DNA from: an uncultured Oscillospiraceae bacterium
GTDB taxonomy: Bacteria; Bacillota; Clostridia; Oscillospirales; Acutalibacteraceae
Direction of reading: 5' to 3'
Assembly: GCA_900540295.1 (NCBI GenBank)
Contig: UQFM01000060.1
Coordinates: 1-11,305, forward strand
Length of the DNA stretch: 11,305 nucleotides
Both the position numbers and the translations under genes were made by a program. The number at the start of each line of letters is the position of its first letter. Position 1 is the stretch's first letter. Below the pieces are notes generated by a model that did not search any database, was not told the DNA's origin, and saw only the letters and a program-made list of their open reading frames with translations. Below, one piece after another: positions 6,927 through 11,305 of the stretch.

Positions 6927-7077
6927 CGAAGCTTACTGCGCACTTCTAATCATACAGAACGCAATGTGTTCAAAAACAAATATTTTTTAATAAAAATTTC
7001 GTTACAGAAAAAATTCAGCACAGCAAACAGGCGTTTTTTGCGTTGTCCCTCCGCCGATATGCTGTGAGATAACAAAA
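6927..7077. other. AT-rich intergenic stretch without a recognisable gene
   Basis: I see no coding frame here with a ribosome site. It holds an imperfect 15-bp palindrome GAACGCAATGTGTTC (6957-6971), 31 bp upstream of the module 2 -35 box, and a very AT-rich block (about 6974-7002) that could act as an UP-like element. Confidence 0.5.
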
Positions 7078-7100
7078 GCACCTCCCCAATAGGACGGTGC
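7074..7100 (-). terminator. Rho-independent terminator of the small-membrane-protein cluster
   Basis: On the minus strand GCACCGUCCU (7100-7091), loop AUU and GGGGAGGUGC (7087-7078) pair with one G-A mismatch. UUUUG follows. It lies about 120 nt past the stop at 7222 and would end the 8066-7222 transcript. The stretch between, 7101-7221, contains only a palindrome GTGAAAATTTTTTCAC (7152-7167) and a 6-bp hairpin AACCGT/ACGGTT. Confidence 0.7.
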
Positions 7101-7221
7101 CAAATCCAAACCGTTTTGCGTACGGTTACAGTTCACATGATATACTTGCAAGTGAAAATTTTTTCACCTATTGCGTTTCCCCTATATTATCCATTGTTCA
7201 ATAAACGTATCCCACAGCTAT

Positions 7222-7530
7222 TTAATTTTTAAACTGCTGTTCTGTTTTCTTGTTGCGTTTCCGATATATGGCTCTTTGCGCCAACAGAACCAGTTCCGTC
7301 AAAGACGCGCCGACCGCCGCCATGGTTGCCTGTACCGCCGTGAGCGCATACAGTTCACTGCCGTGCGAGGGAATGACGAGCGCGGCAATCCATCCGAGAA
7401 CCGCGAGCACAGCAAAAGCCACGGTAACAAAATAAGATTTGTTTCGGCGGCGGCATAAAGCCCGCACGGCAACCCCGACGAAAAACGGGATAATAAAAAT
7501 GATTACATAATTTTTCACGATTTGCAGCAT
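7222..7530 (-). CDS. Small membrane protein, function unknown (102 aa)
   Basis: I do not recognise a family. The sequence has three predicted membrane segments (about residues 7-24, 33-54 and 60-86), a basic loop after the first (RALCRRRNK) and a basic C-terminal tail (YRKRNKKTEQQFKN), consistent with a cytoplasmic C-terminus. ATG 7530 follows GAAGGGAAG with a spacing of about 8 nt. Its start overlaps the end of the reconstructed frame upstream by 16 nt, which suggests translational coupling in an operon of small membrane proteins running from 8066 to 7222. A terminator lies at 7074-7100. Confidence 0.72.
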   Translation of the reverse strand: MLQIVKNYVIIFIIPFFVGVAVRALCRRRNKSYFVTVAFAVLAVLGWIAALVIPSHGSELYALTAVQATMAAVGASLTELVLLAQRAIYRKRNKKTEQQFKN

Positions 7531-7693
7531 GGTGTGTTCTTCCCTTCTTTTTTTGTAAATCTTTGTTTTTGTATACGCGTATAGGTGATTGTAATGACCG
7601 CGGCATAAATCATCAAATGCAGCAGATTGCCGAGGTAATATGCAAAGAGATCCCCGATGTAACCGCTAAAAATTTCAATGTGTATTTTAACAT
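7515..7693 (-). pseudogene. Disrupted 59-codon membrane peptide gene (one-base frameshift)
   Basis: An AGAGGG ribosome site lies 5 nt before ATG 7693, but that frame stops after 26 codons. The next frame is open from there to TGA 7517-7515 and reads like a membrane peptide (IEIFSGYIGDLFAYYLGN then LLHLMIYAAVITITYTR) with a basic tail. It has no start of its own near a ribosome site. Adding one A to the AAAA run at codon 3 joins the ribosome site, the ATG and the long frame into one 59-codon gene that overlaps the next gene by 16 nt. I infer a frameshifted or decaying gene. An assembly error or recoding is also possible. No family recognised. Confidence 0.45.
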
Positions 7694-7730
7694 AGTATCC
7701 CTCTTGTCTTGACGATACGCAGCAACGGCA

Positions 7731-8066
7731 TTACAAAATATATACGGGCTTCGGGATACATTCCATTACCCAAAAGAGTGCGTAAGACACGACGGGCATA
7801 ACCGCAAGAACAATTTTTTGCCTTTTGGTAAATTCAGGAAGCAGAGCAAAAATGACGGTTGCCGCGAAAAATACTATCGGCACCCAAACAGTCAAACATG
7901 CACTTGCGCCCTCTGCGCCGAGCCATGTCAGCGGCGCCATAGCGACCAGCACCCGATACAGCATACCGCTTGCATACCAATCGGCAAATTGAAACACGGT
8001 ACACGTATATACATACCACACATAGAAGATGACTGCCCCTGCCCAAAAATATTTTCGGTTCCGCAT
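7731..8066 (-). CDS. Small membrane protein, function unknown (111 aa)
   Basis: No family recognised. There are three to four predicted membrane segments (about residues 5-27, 34-50, 55-76 and 85-103), starting MRNRKYFWAGAVIFYVWYVY, with an Arg/Lys-rich N-terminus and a short KRQK loop before the last segment. I chose ATG 8066, 9 nt after a GAAAGGA ribosome site. The ATG at 8075 directly abuts that site and is too close, and the longer frame to 8228 runs through AT-rich non-coding sequence. It is the first gene of the 8066-7222 cluster. Upstream lies a pair of direct repeats that could be an operator. I see only a weak -10 (TATATT, about 8104-8099). Confidence 0.72.
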   Translation of the reverse strand: MRNRKYFWAGAVIFYVWYVYTCTVFQFADWYASGMLYRVLVAMAPLTWLGAEGASACLTVWVPIVFFAATVIFALLPEFTKRQKIVLAVMPVVSYALFWVMECIPKPVYIL

Positions 8067-8133
8067 ACAAGTCATTCCTTTCACTTCTCTTTCTGTTTTT
8101 AATATAGCATATTTTTTCAGGCTCAGCGCGAAA

Positions 8134-8165
8134 TTGTCATTTTTATCCGTATTTTTGTCATTTTT
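8134..8165. repeat. Two 11-bp direct repeats 21 bp apart, possible operator
   Basis: TTGTCATTTTT occurs at 8134-8144 and again at 8155-8165. The spacing of 21 bp is two helical turns, so both copies face the same side of the DNA. They sit about 70-100 bp upstream of the start codon at 8066, where an activator of that gene would be expected to bind. Confidence 0.45.
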
Positions 8166-8240
8166 GGAACGGTTACGCTTATGCTGTATGCACGGACAGC
8201 AAGCCCGGGCTGTCTCTACGATGTGCAAAATAACCGCCTG

Positions 8241-8455
8241 ACCCGTAGGGGCGCTTCATAACGCATCCCTTGTCAAAGGGAGAGGGACCGCGAAGCGGTG
8301 GATGGATGCATCACCGAAGTCTGATGAAACTTCGCGGAACGCGTCATCGGTTGTTCCCTACCCGTGATACAAATTTATTTTGTTCTGTGTGCGATTCTTC
8401 GCTGCCGCTCAGAATGACAGGTTTGTACAGACCCGCCATTGCGCGCAGAATGGCG
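8241..8455. repeat. Cluster of dispersed palindromic repeats
   Basis: I see no gene here. There are several short stems: TCCCTT-GTCA-AAGGGA (8266-8281), ACCGC-GAA-GCGGT (8287-8299), ATTCT/AGAAT (8394-8415, in a segment resembling widespread bacterial intergenic repeats ending in AATGACA), and CGCCATT/AATGGCG (8434-8455). The GTCA-loop stem plus GC-rich stem recurs at 9197-9381, so this is one copy of a repeat family present at least twice in the window. Confidence 0.7.
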
Positions 8456-8470
8456 TGCCGTGCGCTCCGC

Positions 8471-8499
8471 TTGCAATTTTCTGTAAAATTCGGTATACT
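8471..8499 (+). promoter_or_regulatory. Promoter of the HAD phosphatase gene
   Basis: TTGCAA (8471-8476), a 17-nt spacer and TATACT (8494-8499). The predicted start near 8506 is about 26 nt before the ATG at 8532. It lies just downstream of the palindromic repeat cluster. Confidence 0.75.
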
Positions 8500-8531
8500 G
8501 TAATCATCACACTGTGAAAGGGCTTTGCCTT

Positions 8532-9131
8532 ATGGAACTGGACATTTACGATTTTGACAAAACGGTTGTGCCGTTTGATTCCGGCTCAAATTTCTTGATT
8601 TTCTGCTTTTTACGGTATCCGTATTTGCTTCTTTTACTGCCGTATTATGCGGTAATGGGGGCGCTGTTCGGACTGCGTATTCTCTCATTGGACCGCTTTA
8701 AAAAACATATATTCTGCTTTATACGGTTTGTCCCGTTGGAGAAAGCCGTTAAAAAGTATTGGGATGCACACGAAAAAGATGTTTTCCCGTGGTTTTTACC
8801 CGAAAACCGCGCACGGCATACCGTCGTCATCAGTGCAAGTCCCGATTTTCTGCTGAAAGAAATTGCCGAACGGTTAAAAATCGATACACTTTTATGTACC
8901 CGCCACAATCCGAAAAACGGCGAACTGCTTTACAAAAATTGCAGAAATGAAGAAAAAGTTCGTCGTTTTAAAGAAGCCTTTCCGCAGGCGGTGACAGTGA
9001 AATGCGTGTATTCCGACAGCTATAAAAATGACCGTCCCATCTTTTCTTTGGGCGAACAATGCTTTCATATTGAAAGGGACGGTACACAAACACCGTTTTC
9101 ATACGCACAGCAATATGCCGATAAAATTTAG
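8532..9131 (+). CDS. HAD-superfamily phosphatase, subfamily IB (phosphoserine phosphatase-like)
   Basis: This is a predicted cytosolic phosphomonoesterase of the haloacid dehalogenase superfamily, 199 residues from ATG 8532. That ATG has GTGAAAGGG 9 nt upstream; the GTG at 8514 is part of that site. All four HAD motifs are visible: motif I YDFDKT (nucleophile D7, acid/base D9), motif II VVISAS (S101), motif III lysine probably K142, and motif IV YSDSYKNDRP (D162, D167). The insert between motifs I and II, about 90 residues, is the helical C1 cap that sets substrate choice in subfamily IB. It contains a hydrophobic stretch (about 21-50), so membrane association is possible. The substrate cannot be told from sequence. 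The gene stands alone with its own promoter and converges on the spore coat genes. Confidence 0.88.
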   Translation: MELDIYDFDKTVVPFDSGSNFLIFCFLRYPYLLLLLPYYAVMGALFGLRILSLDRFKKHIFCFIRFVPLEKAVKKYWDAHEKDVFPWFLPENRARHTVVISASPDFLLKEIAERLKIDTLLCTRHNPKNGELLYKNCRNEEKVRRFKEAFPQAVTVKCVYSDSYKNDRPIFSLGEQCFHIERDGTQTPFSYAQQYADKI

Positions 9132-9139
9132 ACACACAT

Positions 9140-9171
9140 AAAAAATCACCGTTTTATCGGAAACGGTGATT
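9140..9171 (-). terminator. Hairpin terminator, left diverged copy
   Basis: An 11-bp stem AATCACCGTTT (9144-9154)/AAACGGTGATT (9161-9171) with loop TATCGG. The A-run at 9140-9145 becomes a U-tract only on the minus strand. There is no T-run after it on the plus strand, although it sits 9-13 nt past the HAD gene's stop. Confidence 0.7.
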
Positions 9172-9196
9172 GAGCGTGTTGAAAAAGTAGATTTTG

Positions 9197-9381
9197 CTCC
9201 CCTTGTCAGGGGTGACTCCCCACAGTGTGGGGAGATGTCGCGGAGCGACAGAGGGGACCGCCGCCGTCAGCGGCTGTCGCGCATAGCGCGACTGAGGGGT
9301 AGTTAAAAAGCTTGGTTTATCAAGCTTTTCTCTCCCTCCGTCACGCGCAAAGCGCATGCCACCTCCCTCGTCAGAGGGAGG
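9197..9381. repeat. Array of palindromic repeats between two terminator halves
   Basis: Seven stems in 185 bp: CCCC-TTGTCA-GGGG (9199-9212); CTCCCCAC/GTGGGGAG (9216-9234); TGTCGC-GGA-GCGACA (9236-9250); GTCGCGC-ATA-GCGCGAC (9276-9292); AAAAGCTTG/CAAGCTTTT (9306-9329); CGCGC-AAA-GCGCA (about 9343-9355, imperfect); and CCTCCCTC-GTCA-GAGGGAGG (9362-9381). The left half reads C-rich stem then GC-rich stem, the right half the reverse, so the array is two repeat copies facing each other. I see no gene in it. Confidence 0.75.
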
Positions 9382-9404
9382 AAAAAAGGTTTTTCTACAG
9401 TCTG

Positions 9405-9436
9405 AAGCACCGTTTTATCAGAAACGGTGCTTTTTT
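9405..9436 (+). terminator. Hairpin terminator, right diverged copy
   Basis: An 11-bp stem AAGCACCGTTT (9405-9415)/AAACGGTGCTT (9422-9432) with loop TATCAG, followed by a T-run (9431-9436) on the plus strand. The left flank has no A-run, so on the minus strand it has no U-tract, although it lies right after the coat gene stop at 9438. Confidence 0.75.
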
Positions 9437-9437
9437 C

Positions 9438-9719
9438 TTATAACGTATTCTGTAAATTTTGATATTTGGTCTTTACGGCTTCCACCTTCGGCTGCGGGGC
9501 GGCTTCGGGGGTCTGCCAGCCGCGCTTTTCCGCCTCGGTAAACACGGTAGAACCGATATTGTGTTCTTCCCGAAGAATGTTCATCATATCGCTTTCGAGC
9601 GCATTGTTTTTACATTCATTGGAAAACGTATTGTAAATTTCGGTCATGTGTTTTTGCGACGCCAAAATATCGTCCAATATTTCTCGGTCGGACAGCGGTT
9701 CTATCTGTTTTTTCGGCAT
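9438..9719 (-). CDS. CotF-like spore coat protein (93 aa)
   Basis: A predicted spore coat protein of the CotF family, helical proteins laid down on the forespore during sporulation. The core LSDREILDDILASQKHMTEI (about residues 9-28), then YNTFSNECKNNALESDMMN and LREEHNIGSTVF, matches the family pattern of helices with QK, EC and EEH positions. A GW turn (RGWQTP) and a short variable tail follow. ATG 9719 is preceded by AGGAGG with an 8-nt spacing; the longer frame to 9845 would overlap the upstream coat gene and lacks such a site. It is the second gene of a two-gene unit, 73 nt after the first. The exact role and the sporulation sigma factor cannot be read from the sequence. Confidence 0.85.
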   Translation of the reverse strand: MPKKQIEPLSDREILDDILASQKHMTEIYNTFSNECKNNALESDMMNILREEHNIGSTVFTEAEKRGWQTPEAAPQPKVEAVKTKYQNLQNTL

Positions 9720-9792
9720 GAGAGAGTCCTCCTGTGTGTTATTTTGCGTCTGCTGTGTGCCTTTGGCAGGCGGCGCGGGGCGCAAACGGTCT

Positions 9793-9978
9793 TTAAGATA
9801 AATTTCCAAGAAGCGTATCATAATGATTTTTATGCTGTGCGGCAATCTGTTCGCACATGCCCCGAATGGTCGGGTCGGCGGTCATTTGCGCAAAATTTTT
9901 ATATTTCAGAATCAAAAGCTTTTCCGCGCTTAAAGCATCTTCAATTCCTCTGAGTTCGGCTGTTGTCAGGTTTGCCAT
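9793..9978 (-). CDS. Small CotF-like spore coat protein (61 aa)
   Basis: This is a short helical protein beginning MANLTTAELRGIEDALSAEK, with LILKYKNFAQMTADP, a CEQIAAQHKNHYDTL helix and a short end. The pattern is that of small CotF-family coat proteins, which often occur next to a second CotF gene as here. AGAAAGGAGC lies 7 nt before ATG 9978. It is likely co-transcribed with the gene at 9719-9438. Reading past its stop in the -1 frame joins the spacer to the next gene without a stop until that gene's own end. I regard this as chance because the family normally ends here. I found no convincing vegetative or sporulation promoter upstream. Confidence 0.78.
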   Translation of the reverse strand: MANLTTAELRGIEDALSAEKLLILKYKNFAQMTADPTIRGMCEQIAAQHKNHYDTLLGNLS

Positions 9979-10135
9979 GGAAACAGCTCCTTTCTGTTAT
10001 TTTTATGCCGTATCTGCAACAACGGTTGGGATACAATATTCTCAGAATCCCTTTAAAAAATTTGATTTTTCAGAGATTCGCGAGGTTACTATTATATTCT
10101 GCAAAAAAATCAGAAATATTGTTTCAAAATTTTAC

Positions 10136-10186
10136 CGAAAAAACGCACCGACTTTGAGGACTCCTCAAAAAAATCGGTGCGCCGTT
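10136..10186. terminator. Nested-hairpin terminator downstream of mazF
   Basis: An outer stem CGCACCGA (10144-10151)/TCGGTGCG (10174-10181) encloses an inner stem TTTGAGG (10153-10159)/CCTCAAA (10163-10169). The minus strand gets a six-base U-tract from AAAAAA at 10138-10143, right after the mazF stop at 10188. A T-run at 10184-10188 also allows plus-strand use. Confidence 0.85.
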
Positions 10187-10187
10187 T

Positions 10188-10538
10188 TTATTCTGCGCCC
10201 AGTCCGAAACTGACGGACAGTGCGCGGTTGATTTTATTCATTTCGTTTTCGGGTAAATATCCCATACGCTCTTTCAGCCGCTTTTTATCTATGGTGCGCA
10301 CCTGTTCGAGCAGTACAATCGAATCCTTTTGCAGACCGCAGTTATCCGCATGTACACTGATATGCGTGGGCAGCTGCGTTTTGTATTTTTGGCTGGTAAT
10401 TGCCGCGGCAATGACTGTCGGACTGTATTTGTTGCCGACGTCGTTCTGCACTATCAAAACGGGTCTTGTGCCGCCCTGCTCCGACCCGACCACAGGACTT
10501 AAATCAGCGTAATAAATATCCCCGCGTTTGATCGTCAT
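10188..10538 (-). CDS. ndoA: MazF/NdoA (EndoA) mRNA interferase toxin, no adjacent antitoxin
   Basis: A sequence-specific endoribonuclease of the MazF/PemK family that cuts single-stranded mRNA. The 116-residue protein starts MTIKRGDIYYADLSPVVGSE and matches Bacillus NdoA closely, including GSEQGG(T)RPVLIVQND and LPTH. Catalytic R25 and T48 are both present, so the toxin looks intact. ATG 10538 has a GGAG site about 12 nt upstream, which is rather far; the ATG at 10577 lies upstream of that site. In Bacillus the antitoxin NdoAI is encoded immediately upstream. Here the minus strand upstream (10539-10957) has no frame I can call an antitoxin, so the gene looks solitary. The terminator at 10136-10186 follows directly. 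Confidence 0.93.
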   Translation of the reverse strand: MTIKRGDIYYADLSPVVGSEQGGTRPVLIVQNDVGNKYSPTVIAAAITSQKYKTQLPTHISVHADNCGLQKDSIVLLEQVRTIDKKRLKERMGYLPENEMNKINRALSVSFGLGAE

Positions 10539-10577
10539 TTTTTCATCACGCTCCAAAGAAATTTTGCGGTTGCACAA

Positions 10578-10741
10578 ATATTGTTACCGAAAAATCCCTT
10601 TTATAAACATTATTTTGCATTTGTTTTTTGACTTAGAAAAGATTTTTAAATTCCGAGTCCCATATCAGCATATGCAATTTGTCCAAAGCGCGTGCAATCA
10701 GGCACTGAGATACCGCACCCGAAGAATAGAAAAATTGATTC
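10578..10741. other. Intergenic stretch upstream of mazF, no gene seen
   Basis: Frames on both strands here lack a start with a ribosome site. A minus-strand frame ending at about 10632 is open for some 60 codons but has no ATG or GTG start and no recognisable content. No convincing mazF promoter is visible. Confidence 0.5.
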
Positions 10742-10770
10742 TTGACGAATACATCAGCCAATGGTATACT
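10742..10770 (+). promoter_or_regulatory. Strong promoter of the XRE leader/gene
   Basis: TTGACG (10742-10747), a 17-nt spacer and TATACT (10765-10770) with an extended -10 TGG. The predicted start is at about 10777, exactly the first base of the inverted repeat below. Confidence 0.82.
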
Positions 10771-10776
10771 GAATTT

Positions 10777-10943
10777 GCCACACAATTTAACAACAAGTAT
10801 CTTGTTCAGTATGTTTTTTTATTTCTCGGTAAAAATGCATGCTCTGCTTTGCATACTTGAATAAGATGCTTAGTTAAATTGTGTGGCGCAATCTGAGCCA
10901 TGCGTTTTTCGGTGTGTGGCTTCGGCTGCGCACCTTTTTATTT
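10777..10943 (+). ncRNA. Structured leader RNA or small RNA ending in a terminator before the XRE gene
   Basis: The predicted transcript opens with GCCACACAATTTAAC (10777-10791), whose exact reverse complement is at 10873-10887. The pairing continues imperfectly with 10795-10813 and 10851-10871, and TTTTTA/TAAAAA pair near the loop, so 111 nt fold as one long interrupted rod. A strong terminator follows at 10911-10939 and the XRE gene begins 15 nt later. GTGTGGC occurs twice, in the closing stem (10881-10887) and in the 5' arm of the terminator (10914-10920); both can pair with GCCACAC at 10777-10783. It could be a cis-acting attenuator or a separate RNA of about 165 nt. It matches no RNA family that I recognise. 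Confidence 0.6.
10911..10939 (+). terminator. UUCG-loop Rho-independent terminator upstream of the XRE start codon
   Basis: GGTGTGTGGC (10911-10920), TTCG loop, GCTGCGCACC (10925-10934): ten pairs including three G-U, with a C(UUCG)G tetraloop, then TTTTTATTTT. It ends directly before the ribosome site GGAGG at 10948-10952. Confidence 0.88.
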
Positions 10944-10957
10944 TATCGGAGGTAAAA

Positions 10958-11185
10958 ATGAACACAGATACAGACTTCCTTTTGCTTTGTCGGAAAATTC
11001 ACGGATTGCGCATACAAAATCAACTGTCACAAAATGAAATGGCAAAAATATTAAACATCAGCGTTTCATCTTTGCGGAAAATCGAACGCGGACAGATGCC
11101 TGTGCGAATGGGATGTTCTGTTTTATTACAAGTACACAGAGCGTTCGGCATAAAATTTTCCGATATGTTCAAAGCGGATGATTAA
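10958..11185 (+). CDS. XRE-family helix-turn-helix regulator (75 aa)
   Basis: A small DNA-binding protein that is essentially one Cro/C1-type HTH domain. After a short N-terminal lead, residues about 12-66 run KIHGLRIQNQLSQNEMAKIL then NISVSSLRKIERG, where QNEMAKIL and SVSSLRKIERG are the two helices of the HTH. No effector or dimerisation domain follows (ends FSDMFKADD). I chose ATG 10958 for the GGAGG 5 nt upstream; a longer frame to 10883 would run through the terminator hairpin. It is transcribed from the promoter at 10742 through a structured leader with a terminator, so expression may depend on read-through. Its targets are unknown; regulators of this size often repress their own promoter. 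Confidence 0.88.
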   Translation: MNTDTDFLLLCRKIHGLRIQNQLSQNEMAKILNISVSSLRKIERGQMPVRMGCSVLLQVHRAFGIKFSDMFKADD

Positions 11186-11204
11186 AAAGGGTGACATTTC
11201 ACCC
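11184..11204 (-). terminator. Possible terminator of a convergent gene beyond the contig
   Basis: GGGTGA (11189-11194)/TCACCC (11199-11204), loop CATT, preceded on the plus strand by AAAAA. The U-tract is therefore on the minus strand only, suggesting a minus-strand gene to the right of the contig. The stem is only 6 bp. The rest, 11205-11256, shows nothing I recognise. Confidence 0.4.
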
Positions 11205-11256
11205 ACGCCCGAGCAAGGTTGGATTTTGCCAAAAAAAACCGGACAGCCACAAGGGC

Positions 11257-11305
11257 CTGTCTCTTATACACATCTCCGAGCCCACGAGACCGATCAGTAT
11301 CTCGT
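11257..11305. other. Nextera adapter with i7 index at right contig end
   Basis: 11257-11275 is the Tn5 mosaic end in reverse, 11276-11290 is CCGAGCCCACGAGAC of the read-2 adapter, 11291-11298 (CGATCAGT) is an 8-base index and 11299-11305 (ATCTCGT) begins the P7 tail. It is library sequence, not genome. Confidence 0.98.

Noticed and set aside
6957..6971. LexA/SOS box from GAAC...GTTC
   Set aside because: The half-sites are 7 nt apart rather than the 4 nt of the Gram-positive LexA site.
8241..9381. CRISPR array
   Set aside because: The repeats are palindromes of varying sequence without regular spacing or unique spacers, and no cas gene is present.
9720..9845. N-terminal extension of the second coat protein to 135 residues
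   Set aside because: It overlaps the first coat gene, lacks family similarity, and the AGGAGG site clearly sets the start at 9719.
10528..10860. Plus-strand 110-residue frame across the mazF-XRE intergenic region
   Set aside because: It starts inside mazF, has no ribosome site, and runs through a strong promoter and the inverted repeat.
10777..10887. MITE or insertion element from the 15-bp inverted repeat
   Set aside because: No target-site duplication flanks it, and its left end coincides with a predicted transcription start, which fits an RNA structure better.
10777..10943. 6S RNA
   Set aside because: The rod is only 111 nt against about 190 nt in Firmicutes, and I cannot see the central bubble with its flanking GC pairs clearly.

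Overview
The window is one assembled contig of a low-to-mid GC Gram-positive bacterium, most likely a gut member of class Clostridia. The evidence is a pheST operon behind a T-box, strong AGGAGG-type ribosome binding sites, two CotF-type spore coat genes, an NdoA/MazF toxin very close to the Bacillus form, and dispersed palindromes with GTCA loops of the kind I recall from gut Clostridia. Both ends are sequencing adapter, not genome: bases 1-27 and 11257-11305 are Nextera/Tn5 sequence, so the real insert is 28-11256.

Layout. 28-1104 (+) is the 3' part of htpG (Hsp90). It converges on the pheS-pheT operon (minus strand, 4595 to 1164) across a shared bidirectional terminator. pheST is preceded by a T-box leader (4596-4892) with a UUC (Phe) specifier, a terminator and a good promoter. 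Upstream on the same strand is a two-gene unit (6354 to 4941): a secreted zinc-dependent phospholipase C with every metal ligand identifiable, and a 139-aa membrane protein. 6355-7221 looks empty of long genes. It holds two related promoter-plus-structured-leader modules, about 320 bp apart, one ahead of a 29-aa membrane peptide and the other ahead of the phospholipase.

7222-8066 (minus) is a cluster of small membrane proteins, the middle one apparently broken by a frameshift. 8241-8455 and 9197-9381 are clusters of palindromic repeats. Between them is a HAD-family phosphatase (8532-9131, +). The second cluster seems to have split one bidirectional terminator into two diverged halves. 9438-9978 (minus) carries two small CotF-like spore coat genes. 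10188-10538 (minus) is mazF/ndoA with no antitoxin gene beside it. The right end has a strong promoter, a 111-nt imperfect hairpin, a UUCG-loop terminator and a 75-aa XRE-type regulator gene (10958-11185, +).

The coding genes are mostly ordinary. The unusual content is RNA-level control: the T-box, the duplicated leader modules before the phospholipase, and the hairpin/terminator leader before the XRE gene. In the last two I see possible mutually exclusive pairings, but this was done by eye and not by folding software.
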